Shown here in pieces: positions 8,084 to 15,053 of a stretch of 37,341 bases of DNA. This DNA comes from an uncultured Olsenella sp. (GTDB taxonomy: Bacteria; Actinomycetota; Coriobacteriia; Coriobacteriales; Atopobiaceae), in NCBI GenBank assembly GCA_900314575.1, contig OMVS01000014.1, positions 1 through 37,341 on the forward strand, in the 5' to 3' direction. The position numbers were made by a program, and so were the translations under genes. Below the pieces are notes generated by a model, which was not told where the DNA came from, did no database searches, and saw nothing but the letters and a program-made list of their open reading frames with translations. Numbering within the stretch: position 1 is the stretch's first letter; each line of letters starts with the position of its first letter.

Positions 8084-8115
8084 GGGGCCCGGGCGCCGCC
8101 AGGCGCCCGGGCCCC
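8084..8115 (-). other. Perfect 14-bp hairpin between nanA and ROK kinase
   Basis: The arms at 8084-8097 and 8102-8115 are fully complementary, made only of G and C, and close over GCCA. The hairpin lies inside the operon, between the aldolase stop (8165) and the kinase start (8058), with no T-run. It probably sets message stability or partial termination. Confidence 0.6.
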
Positions 8116-8164
8116 TCTCGTCCACTGGCTTCCGCCTCGCCCTGCTACCTGGGCCGCCCTGTGC

Positions 8165-9091
8165 CTAGGCCTCGAGCAGCCCGTTCTCGACGAGGACCTT
8201 GCGGATTGCCTCGACGTTGGCGCCCTCGAGGGGCTTGACGGGACGGATCATCATGTTGGAGTCGAAGACACCCATGAGCCACAGGGCGGTCTTGAAGGAG
8301 CCGACGCCGGCGCCGTAGCCGACCACCCCGCTCGTCACGTCGAAGATGTGGCTGATCTCGTTGATGCGCTCCTGCTCCTTGCGGGCCGCCTCCCAGTCCT
8401 TGGCCTGGGCGTCCTTCCACATCCGGACGTAGCCGTAGGGCTCGACGTTGGCGAGGCCGGGCACCGACCCGTCGGCGCCGGAGAGGTAGGCGCAGTCCAC
8501 GACCATCTCGTGGCCGGAAAGGACGCTCAGGGGGTGGCCCGCCTTGGCGTTGGCCTCGCAGAGGTAGCGGAAGCTGATGTCGTCGCCGGAGGAGTCCTTG
8601 ACGCCGGCGAGCACGCCCTCCTCGCCCAGCCTGACCAGGAGCTTCCAGGGGAGCTTCACGTGGACGCAGACGGGGATGTCGTAGGCGAAGATCGGGGCGT
8701 CGAGCTCCTCGTGGAGGATGCGGAAGTGGTTCTCGATCTCGGCCATGCCGCCCAGCGCGTAGAAGGGGGCGGTGGCGACGAGGGCGTCGGCGCCCAGGGC
8801 GAGGGCCTGACGGCCGTGCTCGAGGACGCGCTCGGTCTCGGTGTCGATGACGCCCACGAGGACCGGGACGCGGTGGTCGACGATGCGGACCGCCTCGCGG
8901 ATGATCTGCTCGCGGCGCTCGTCGGTCACGAAGGCGACCTCGCCCGAGGAGCCGAGGAAGAACAGGCCGTCGACGCCCGCGTCGATCATGCGGTTGATGC
9001 TGCGCTCGAACGAGGGGACATCGAGGGCGCCCTCGGGCGTGTCGGGCACGACGACGGGCGGGACGACGCCGGAGATCTTGAAGTCGGACAT
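8165..9091 (-). CDS. nanA: NanA/DapA-family aldolase, probable N-acetylneuraminate lyase
   Basis: Members cleave or form 2-keto acids through a lysine Schiff base; NanA splits sialic acid into pyruvate and ManNAc. The 308-residue TIM-barrel has the Schiff-base K165 (GVKDSSGD), the proton-relay Y137 (FAYDIP) and a carboxylate-binding GSSGE at 47-51. Classical NanA has GSTGE there, so another sugar-acid aldolase (for instance a KDG-type) is the main alternative. Function is assigned from the family plus the ROK kinase and NanE genes that follow. The ATG at 9091 has GGAGAG about 11 bases upstream, slightly far. It lies after oppF across 121 bases with hairpins. Confidence 0.75.
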   Translation of the reverse strand: MSDFKISGVVPPVVVPDTPEGALDVPSFERSINRMIDAGVDGLFFLGSSGEVAFVTDERREQIIREAVRIVDHRVPVLVGVIDTETERVLEHGRQALALGADALVATAPFYALGGMAEIENHFRILHEELDAPIFAYDIPVCVHVKLPWKLLVRLGEEGVLAGVKDSSGDDISFRYLCEANAKAGHPLSVLSGHEMVVDCAYLSGADGSVPGLANVEPYGYVRMWKDAQAKDWEAARKEQERINEISHIFDVTSGVVGYGAGVGSFKTALWLMGVFDSNMMIRPVKPLEGANVEAIRKVLVENGLLEA

Positions 9092-9140
9092 TGTTTTGCT
9101 TCTCTCCTTCTCGTGGGTTCTTAGCTGGGCTCCTGATGGG

Positions 9141-9182
9141 CCCCGGGCGACCGGGACGGGCGTCCGGGGAGGCCGCGCGGCC
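9141..9182 (-). other. Intercistronic hairpins between oppF and nanA
   Basis: CCCCGG (9141-9146) pairs with CCGGGG (9164-9169), and next to it GGCCGCGCGGCC (9171-9182) is a perfect palindrome. They fill much of the gap between the transporter and catabolic halves of the operon and may lower expression of the downstream genes. Confidence 0.4.
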
Positions 9183-9212
9183 GCGTGTGCGCCCGGCGGC
9201 CGGCTCTCAAGC

Positions 9213-10040
9213 CTACTGCCCCAGCTTGGGGTGCAAGAGCGACGGGGCGGCCCCCAGCAGGGTCTTAGTGTAGGCGTCCTGCGGGTGCTCGAACACCTGC
9301 TTCGCCGGGCCCTGCTCCATGATCTGGCCGTGGTTCATCACGATGATGCGATCGGAGATGTAGCGGACCGTCTGGATGTCGTGACTGATGAAGATCATGG
9401 AGAGGCCGAGGTCGTGCTTGAGGTCCGTCAGGAGGTTGAGGATCTGGGCGCGGACCGAGACGTCGAGGGCCGAGGTGGGCTCGTCGGCGATGATGGCCTT
9501 GGGGTTGAGCGACATGGCGCGGGCGATGGCGACGCGCTGGCGCTGGCCGCCGGAGAGCTGCCCCGGCAGCGCCCTCAGGGCGGAGTGCGGCAGGCCGACG
9601 AGCTCGACCAGCTCGTTGATGCGACGCTCCTGCTCGGCGCTGCTCCCGACCTTGTGGACCAGCAGCGGGTCGAGCAGCTGCTCGCGGACGACCATGCGCG
9701 GGTTGAGCGCGGTCGCCGGGTCCTGGAAGACGACCGAGACCACGCGGCCGATCTTCTTGCGCAGGTCGGCCGTCCTCTTGGTGACGTCGGTCCCCATGAA
9801 GTAGACCTTGCCGCTGGTGGGCGACTGCAGGCCGCACATGACGTTCGCGGTGGTCGACTTGCCGCAGCCGGACTCGCCGACGATGCCGATGGTCTCCCCC
9901 GGCATGAGCTTGATGGTGACGCCCTGCACCGCGTGGACGAGGTTCGGGTGGATCAGCGAGCCCGTGCGGGTCCTGAAGGTGACGGAAATGTCGTCCAGGA
10001 AGATGATCGGCTCCGTGGAGGCGCTGTTCTCTTCTGCCAT
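9213..10040 (-). CDS. OppF-type ABC transporter ATPase
   Basis: This is the second ATPase subunit of an oligopeptide/dipeptide-family importer. It has 275 residues with Walker A GESGCGKST (55-63), Q-loop FQDP, signature LSGGQ (162-166), Walker B AIIADE (182-187), D-loop SALD and switch H220. The C-terminus is short, ending in HPQDAYTKTLLGAAPS-LLHP; the last part is typical of the Opp/Dpp C-terminal region, though no cysteine cluster is seen. Its ATG at 10040 follows GGAGG and lies 3 bases after the stop of the permease-ATPase fusion. It would pair with the ATPase half of that fusion. The substrate is inferred from the operon, not the protein. Confidence 0.9.
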   Translation of the reverse strand: MAEENSASTEPIIFLDDISVTFRTRTGSLIHPNLVHAVQGVTIKLMPGETIGIVGESGCGKSTTANVMCGLQSPTSGKVYFMGTDVTKRTADLRKKIGRVVSVVFQDPATALNPRMVVREQLLDPLLVHKVGSSAEQERRINELVELVGLPHSALRALPGQLSGGQRQRVAIARAMSLNPKAIIADEPTSALDVSVRAQILNLLTDLKHDLGLSMIFISHDIQTVRYISDRIIVMNHGQIMEQGPAKQVFEHPQDAYTKTLLGAAPSLLHPKLGQ

Positions 10041-10043
10041 GGC

Positions 10044-12083
10044 CTAGGCCTCCTTCGCGAGGTTGTCGAGGTACGGGACGAGACCGTTCTCCCTGAGGTA
10101 GGCATCCGGCAGCTCCGAGAACCTGTGGTGGGCGTCGCCGGGCAGGTCCTTCAGGACGGGGTGGACGTCGAGGCCGAGCGTCGGGTGGCTCGAGCGCGGC
10201 GCGAAGCGGTCGCCAGCCGGGAAGTCCTCCGGGGAGGGGACGGAACCGGGCACCTGGTGCAGGCGGGAGCCGTCCTTGGCGCCTTCCTCGATGGAGAGAA
10301 CCGAGCCGAGCAGGCCACGGGTGTACTCGTGGATCGGGTTGGTGAGCAGCTCCTTGGTGGGCGCCTGCTCCACGATCTGGCCGGCGTACATGACCGTGAT
10401 CTCAGAGGCGACCTCGGCGACGAGCGCCAGGTCGTGCGAGACGAAGATCATCGCGAAGCCGAGCTTGGCCTGCAGGTCGTTCAGGAGCTTGATGACCTGC
10501 TTCTGGACGGTGACGTCGAGGGCGGTCGTGGGCTCGTCGCAGATGACCAGCGACGGGTCGCGGGTGAGCGCCATGGCGATGAGGACGCGCTGCCGCTGGC
10601 CGCCGGAGAGCTCGTGCGGGTAGCTCTCGAGCGTGCGCTTGGGGTCGAGGCCGACGAGCTCGAGGAGCTCCTCGGCGCTGCGGGTGCCGCCGCGGCTCGT
10701 GAGCTGCTTCATCTGGGTGGAGATGAGCATGGAGGGGTTGAGCGAGGAGAGCGCGTCCTGGTAGACCATAGCGAGCTCGGTGCCGAGGAGCTTGCGGTGC
10801 TCCTCGGAGGAGAGCTTCAGCAGGTCCTGGCCCTTGTAGAGGATCTGGCCCGTGAGGGTCTCCTTGGGGTCGGTCAGGTTCATGATCGCCTTGGTGGTGA
10901 TGGACTTTCCGCAGCCCGACTCGCCGACGAGGGCCATGCACTGGCCGGGGCGCACGTCGAAGCTGACGTTGTCCACGACCTTGGTGTCGCCGTGGCTCTC
11001 GAAGCTGATGCTCAGGTCCTTGACCTCGAGCAGCGGCTTCACGGAGAAGTCCGGCACGTGGCGGTCGGTGCGCCTGAGCTCGACTGCGCGCAGGTCGGAC
11101 AGGCGGCGGTTGAGGGAGGCTGCCTGCTCGGCGTAGGCGCGCACCGGGTCGGAGGCGAGGATGTCGTCCTTGCGGCGCGACTCGGCGTTCTCGACCTCGA
11201 CGGGCGCGCCGGGCGCGGCGGCCATTGCGTCGGTCAGGCCCTCGGCGAGGATGTTGAGCGCGAGGCAGGTGACCATGATGGCCAGGCCGGGGAACAGGGC
11301 CTGCCACCAGCGGCCGGCGAGGACGCCGGCGCGGGCGTCGGCGAGGATGTTGCCCCAGGTCGGGGTCGGCTCGGTGATGCCGGCGCCGATGAAGGTCAGG
11401 GACGCCTCGAAGATGATCGCGTCGGCGACGAGCGTCACGGTGAACACCATGATCGGGGCGATGCAGTTGCGCAGGACGTGGCGCCACAGAATCCAGGGCG
11501 CGCGGGCGCCGGAGACGATGACGGCACGCACGTAGTCCTCGCCGTACTCCGACACGATGTTGGCGCGCACGATGCGGGCGATCTGCGGCGTGTACATGAA
11601 GCCGATGGAGAAGATGATGGCGGGCACCGAGTTGCCGAGGATCGTCACGAAGACGGCGGCCAGGGCGATGCCGGGGAAGGACATGATGATGTCCAGGATG
11701 CGCATGATCACCTCGGAGACGACCTTGCCCGAGACCGCGGCAATCGCGCCGATGATGGAGCCGAACACGAGCGCGAACAGGACGGATCCGAAGCCGATCA
11801 CCAGTGAGTAGCGGCCGCCGTAGAGCATGCGCGACAGGATGTCGCGGCCCTTGTCGTCGGTGCCGAAGAGGAAGCCGCTGCCAGGGGCCTGGCGCGCGGT
11901 GAAGATGTCGGTGGGGTTGTGCGGGGCGATGACGGCCGCGAGAACGGAGAGCAGCACCACGGCTACGAGGAGCACGAGGGCGATCTTGGAGCCGGTGCTC
12001 ATCTTCTTGAGCCCGCCGAGCTTGGCGCCCCTGGCGGCGGCCTCCTCGAGCTGCTCCGCCTGTTCCTTTCTCTTAGTAATCAT
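10044..12083 (-). CDS. Fused OppC permease and OppD ATPase
   Basis: One 679-residue chain carries an importer permease and an ATPase. Residues 1-300 are OppC-like: a first membrane helix at about 33-53, the extracytoplasmic GTDDKGRDILSR motif, further helices and an EAA loop (about 179-210) that contacts an ATPase. A linker of about 50 residues leads to an OppD-like domain with Walker A GESGCGKS (387-394), Q-loop YQDALSSLNP, signature LSGGQ (492-496), Walker B LVICDE and a long C-terminal region. It begins 2 bases after oppB and ends 3 bases before oppF. Such fusions are known among actinobacterial Opp/Dpp systems. Reading is continuous, so it is not a frameshift artefact. Confidence 0.92.
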   Translation of the reverse strand: MITKRKEQAEQLEEAAARGAKLGGLKKMSTGSKIALVLLVAVVLLSVLAAVIAPHNPTDIFTARQAPGSGFLFGTDDKGRDILSRMLYGGRYSLVIGFGSVLFALVFGSIIGAIAAVSGKVVSEVIMRILDIIMSFPGIALAAVFVTILGNSVPAIIFSIGFMYTPQIARIVRANIVSEYGEDYVRAVIVSGARAPWILWRHVLRNCIAPIMVFTVTLVADAIIFEASLTFIGAGITEPTPTWGNILADARAGVLAGRWWQALFPGLAIMVTCLALNILAEGLTDAMAAAPGAPVEVENAESRRKDDILASDPVRAYAEQAASLNRRLSDLRAVELRRTDRHVPDFSVKPLLEVKDLSISFESHGDTKVVDNVSFDVRPGQCMALVGESGCGKSITTKAIMNLTDPKETLTGQILYKGQDLLKLSSEEHRKLLGTELAMVYQDALSSLNPSMLISTQMKQLTSRGGTRSAEELLELVGLDPKRTLESYPHELSGGQRQRVLIAMALTRDPSLVICDEPTTALDVTVQKQVIKLLNDLQAKLGFAMIFVSHDLALVAEVASEITVMYAGQIVEQAPTKELLTNPIHEYTRGLLGSVLSIEEGAKDGSRLHQVPGSVPSPEDFPAGDRFAPRSSHPTLGLDVHPVLKDLPGDAHHRFSELPDAYLRENGLVPYLDNLAKEA

Positions 12084-12085
12084 GT

Positions 12086-13042
12086 CTACACCGTCCTAAT
12101 GCGCGGGTTGATAAGGATGTAGAGCATGTCGACCACGATGTTGATGACGATGAACGAGAGCGCGACGACGATGACGACCCCCTGGACGAGGTTGGTCTCG
12201 TTGCCCTGGATGCCCTCGAGGATGGCGGTGCCCATGCCCGGGAGGTTGAAGATGACCTCGATGACGACCGCGCCGCCCATGAGGTAGCCGATCTTCATAC
12301 CGAGGGTGGTGACGGGGGTGATGAGCGCGTTGCGCAGGACGTTGCGCCCCACGATCACCGACTGCGGCAGGCCGCCGCCCTTCGCGGTGCGGACGTAGTC
12401 CTTGTCGAGCTCCTCGACCATCGCGGTGCGGACGATGCGCGTCATCTGGCCGGTCAGCGGGAAGGCCAGGGCGATGCAGGGCATGAGCATGCGCGCGAAG
12501 TAGCCGCCGGGGTTGCTCGTGAAGGCGGGCAGGGCGCCGGAGGCGGGCAGGGCGTGCATGTAGCTCGAGAAGAGCAGGATGAGCAGGACGGCGAGCCAGA
12601 AGGAGGGCGTCGCGATGCCCGCGATCGAGATGACGCGGATCACCTGGTCCGGCCAGCGGTCGCGGTAGAGCGCGGCAAGCACGCCGAGCAGGAACGAGAC
12701 GATCGCGCCGATGATGAGGCCGATGAAGGTGAGCTGCATGGTGACCGGCAGGGCCCTGCTGATCCTCTCGCCCACCGAGTAGTTGGCGGCACCGTAGGTG
12801 CCGAGGTCGCCGTGGACGAGACCCCCCATGTAGCGGCCGTAGCGGACCAGCAGCGGGTCGTCCAGGCCATGCTCCTCGTGGTACTGGGCGACGGCCTCGG
12901 GCGTCGCGGACTCGCCGAGGGCGTTGTACGCCGGATCGACGTGCGAGAACGACATGAGCACGAACACCAGGATCGTCACGCCGAGTGCCATGATCGGCAG
13001 GGCTATGAGACGACGACCGATGAGACGCAGCAGGTTGTTCAC
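12086..13042 (-). CDS. OppB-type ABC transporter permease
   Basis: This 318-residue membrane protein would form the import channel with the permease half of the downstream fusion. A first helix at about 12-31 is followed by the family's extracytoplasmic domain (GLDDPLLVRYGRYMGGL...GDLG), five more helices and an EAA loop around 210-226 (EELDKDYVRTAKGGGLP). The GTG at 13042 is used: GAGAGGGG lies 3 bases upstream and the protein then starts NNLLRLIGRRL, as usual for OppB. It comes 197 bases after the binding-protein gene, a gap that contains two hairpins. Confidence 0.92.
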   Translation of the reverse strand: MNNLLRLIGRRLIALPIMALGVTILVFVLMSFSHVDPAYNALGESATPEAVAQYHEEHGLDDPLLVRYGRYMGGLVHGDLGTYGAANYSVGERISRALPVTMQLTFIGLIIGAIVSFLLGVLAALYRDRWPDQVIRVISIAGIATPSFWLAVLLILLFSSYMHALPASGALPAFTSNPGGYFARMLMPCIALAFPLTGQMTRIVRTAMVEELDKDYVRTAKGGGLPQSVIVGRNVLRNALITPVTTLGMKIGYLMGGAVVIEVIFNLPGMGTAILEGIQGNETNLVQGVVIVVALSFIVINIVVDMLYILINPRIRTV

Positions 13043-13100
13043 GTTCCCCTCTCCTCTCCTGACTATTCCCCTATTGGTATAACAAATACGCTCTCCTGAA

Positions 13101-13144
13101 AGCCCGAGTAGATTCTTCCAGGTCCACCTGAGTCTACTCGGGCT
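13101..13144 (-). other. 12-bp stem-loop between binding-protein and oppB genes
   Basis: The arms at 13101-13112 and 13133-13144 are perfectly complementary (CCCGAGTAGA and its complement inside), with an inner AGGT/ACCT pair. With the hairpin at 13209 it makes a double structure after the binding-protein gene. A CCTGAAA at 13095-13101 partly resembles the operator repeats in front of the operon. Confidence 0.5.
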
Positions 13145-13208
13145 CGAGTTGCGAGACAGGCACGAGGATATTACGCCTCGGCGGCGAAACGTCTCCGTAC
13201 CGCACTGT

Positions 13209-13228
13209 CGGGCGCCCGAAGGCGCCCG
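13209..13228 (-). terminator. Hairpin just after the binding-protein gene
   Basis: An 8-bp perfect stem with a CGAA tetraloop lies 12 bases past the stop at 13240. No T-run follows. Its place fits the known pattern of a 3' stabilising or attenuating hairpin that keeps the binding protein in excess of the membrane subunits. Confidence 0.55.
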
Positions 13229-13239
13229 CCGGAGGTCCG

Positions 13240-14832
13240 CTACGCGCTGACGGTGTTGGAGCCGACGAAGTACAGGCCCGTGGTGCCGATGCCGGAGAAG
13301 TTCTCGATCTTGGTGCCGTTGGCGTTGGCGGAGTCACGCCAGGAGGCCGTGGTGGTCTGGACCTGGATCACCGGGTAGAGCGGCACGTTCTCGGAGAGGA
13401 GGTCGAAGCACTTGTTCCAGGTCTGCTGGCGCTCGTCGCCGGACTGGCCGAGGGCCTCCTGCATGAGGGAGCTGAGCTGCTTCCACTCATCGGACTCGAT
13501 CCAGGGGCAGCGGGTCTTCATCCAGACGTTGTTGCCGTACCACCAGTTCATGAGCAGGTCGGGGTCGGCGCCGAAGCAGGACGGGTCGCCCGGGGCAAGC
13601 AGCAGGTCGTAGGTGTTGTCGCCCTGGTCGATGGCGGCGTAGGTCGCCGCGGAGGTGTCCGTCTTGATCGTGGTGCTGAAGCCGAGGGCGTCGAGGTCGT
13701 TCTTGACCTGCGTCGCCATGGCGACGACCTGCTCGTTGTCGGTCGTGCGCAGCTCGATTGCGCCCGGGGTGATGCCCGCCTCCTTGATGAGGGACTTGGC
13801 CTTCTCGACGTCGTAAGTGTAGACCGTCGAGGCCCTGTGGTAGTTGGAGAAGCTCTCGGGCAGGTAGGAGGTCGGCGCCTTTGCCATGCCGGCGAAGGCG
13901 TTCTGGATCATCTGGTCGTAGTTGAGGGCGTACATGACGGCCTGGCGGACCTTGACGTTGTCCCAGGGGGCCTTGGCGACGTCGAACATCATGAAGCGGG
14001 TACCGAAGCCGTCGACCGTGTCGATGGAGCAGCCGGCGCTCTCGAGCTGGGAGACGGCGTCGGCGGTGACCATCTCCATGACGAGGGTGGAGCCCTCCTG
14101 CTGGGCGGTGACGCGAGCCGTGGCGTCCTTCAGGACGTCGTAGTGGATCTTGTTGTCCTTGGCGGGGAAGCTGCCGTTGTAGTTGGGGTTGGGGACGAGC
14201 TCGACGGTGTTGTCCGTAATGGAGTCGTACATCCAGGGGCCGGAGCCGATGGGCTTGTTGGTCATGTCGTCCTTGGTGGAGGAGGCGGGGACGACGCGCA
14301 CGATGGCGAGGCGGTCCTTCAGGAGCGCGAAGTTGGGGACCGTGGTCTTGACGGTGAGGGTCTTCTCGTCCTTCTTCTCCACGGAGGCGATCGGCGTCAG
14401 CATGGAGACGTAGATGTTGCCCTCGGCGGAGGCGCGGGCGAAGGACTCGATGACGTCCTCGGGCGTGACGGCGCTGCCGTCGGAGAACTTCGCGCCGTCG
14501 CGCAGGGTGATCTCGTAGGTGGTGTCGTCGACCTGCTTGGGGTCGCCGGTCGCCAGCTCCGGGAAGGTGCTGTAGTCGTGGTAGTCGATGCCGTAGAGGC
14601 CCTCGACGACGTGCCAGTTGGTGCCGAGCGCCAGCGCCGAGGAGGTGCTGGAGGGGTTGTAGTTCTGCGTGGAGTACGCGGTGCCGGCCGTGATGGTGCC
14701 GCCGCCGACGGTGCCGCCGGTGGAGCCGCCCTCGGAGCTGGAGCCACCACAGCCCGCGAGCGCGAGGCTGGCGGCGGCCGTGGTACCGGCCAGGCCGAGG
14801 AAAGAACGACGCGACAGGTTCATGTCCTTCAT
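13240..14832 (-). CDS. Family-5 solute-binding lipoprotein (peptide/sugar-acid importer)
   Basis: This 530-residue protein is the extracellular receptor of the importer. Its N-terminus is a twin-arginine signal (SRRSFLGLAG) that ends in a lipobox (LALAGC, C28), so it should be exported folded and lipid-anchored. The mature part is of the SBP_bac_5 type (Opp/Dpp/Nik/Sat), with a Ser/Gly-rich tether, ALGTNWHVVEGLYGIDY, TYEITLRDGAKFSDGSAVTPEDV and KVRQAVMYALNYDQ. The ATG at 14832 follows GGGGGAT; an ATG three codons later is possible. Family-5 receptors mostly bind peptides, but SatA of Haemophilus ducreyi shows that some bind sialic acid, which fits the genes downstream. It is first in the operon. 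Confidence 0.9.
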   Translation of the reverse strand: MKDMNLSRRSFLGLAGTTAAASLALAGCGGSSSEGGSTGGTVGGGTITAGTAYSTQNYNPSSTSSALALGTNWHVVEGLYGIDYHDYSTFPELATGDPKQVDDTTYEITLRDGAKFSDGSAVTPEDVIESFARASAEGNIYVSMLTPIASVEKKDEKTLTVKTTVPNFALLKDRLAIVRVVPASSTKDDMTNKPIGSGPWMYDSITDNTVELVPNPNYNGSFPAKDNKIHYDVLKDATARVTAQQEGSTLVMEMVTADAVSQLESAGCSIDTVDGFGTRFMMFDVAKAPWDNVKVRQAVMYALNYDQMIQNAFAGMAKAPTSYLPESFSNYHRASTVYTYDVEKAKSLIKEAGITPGAIELRTTDNEQVVAMATQVKNDLDALGFSTTIKTDTSAATYAAIDQGDNTYDLLLAPGDPSCFGADPDLLMNWWYGNNVWMKTRCPWIESDEWKQLSSLMQEALGQSGDERQQTWNKCFDLLSENVPLYPVIQVQTTTASWRDSANANGTKIENFSGIGTTGLYFVGSNTVSA

Positions 14833-14940
14833 GTGATCCCCCATTCGTAGAGTCCCTCGCGCAGCGGCGGGGCCAAGGCGGAGGGCCCCGGCCGGTTGGC
14901 GCACGTCGCTGCTGCGCTTGATTCCCAGAGTATGGGGGCC

Positions 14941-14969
14941 ATTACATTTAGGGAAGCCAGTTTCGCCAA
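14941..14969 (-). promoter_or_regulatory. Promoter of the opp/nan operon
   Basis: On the minus strand TTGGCG (14964-14969) and TGTAAT (14941-14946) are spaced by 17 bases; the -10 matches consensus at five of six positions. A leader of about 100 bases would result. A second candidate -10, TATATT at 14978-14983, has a poor -35 but lies immediately downstream of the direct repeats, as expected for an activated promoter. Confidence 0.5.
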
Positions 14970-15006
14970 ATGAGACAAATATAGGGGCCTGACGGTAGAA
15001 TGAACG

Positions 15007-15040
15007 CTGTTTCCTGAAAGAATTAGCCTGTTACCTGAAA
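15007..15040 (-). promoter_or_regulatory. Two direct 13-bp repeats, candidate operator of the opp/nan operon
   Basis: CTGTTTCCTGAAA (15007-15019) and CTGTTACCTGAAA (15028-15040) differ at one base and are spaced 21 bp start to start, two turns of the helix, so a regulator could bind both on one face. The first copy read on the minus strand contains the small palindrome TTTC-AG-GAAA. No regulator gene is in the operon. A weaker copy (10 of 13) lies at 13089-13101, before oppB. Confidence 0.55.
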
Positions 15041-15053
15041 ATCTATATGACAT

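Noticed and set aside
8841-11807. 988-codon open frame on the plus strand opposite nanA, oppF and the Opp fusion
   Set aside because: It spans three real genes on the other strand and has the same shadow composition, with no recognisable domain.
10044-12083. OppC-OppD fusion as a frameshift or missed-stop artefact
   Set aside because: One continuous frame with a sensible linker, and the same type of fusion is known in actinobacterial Opp/Dpp systems.
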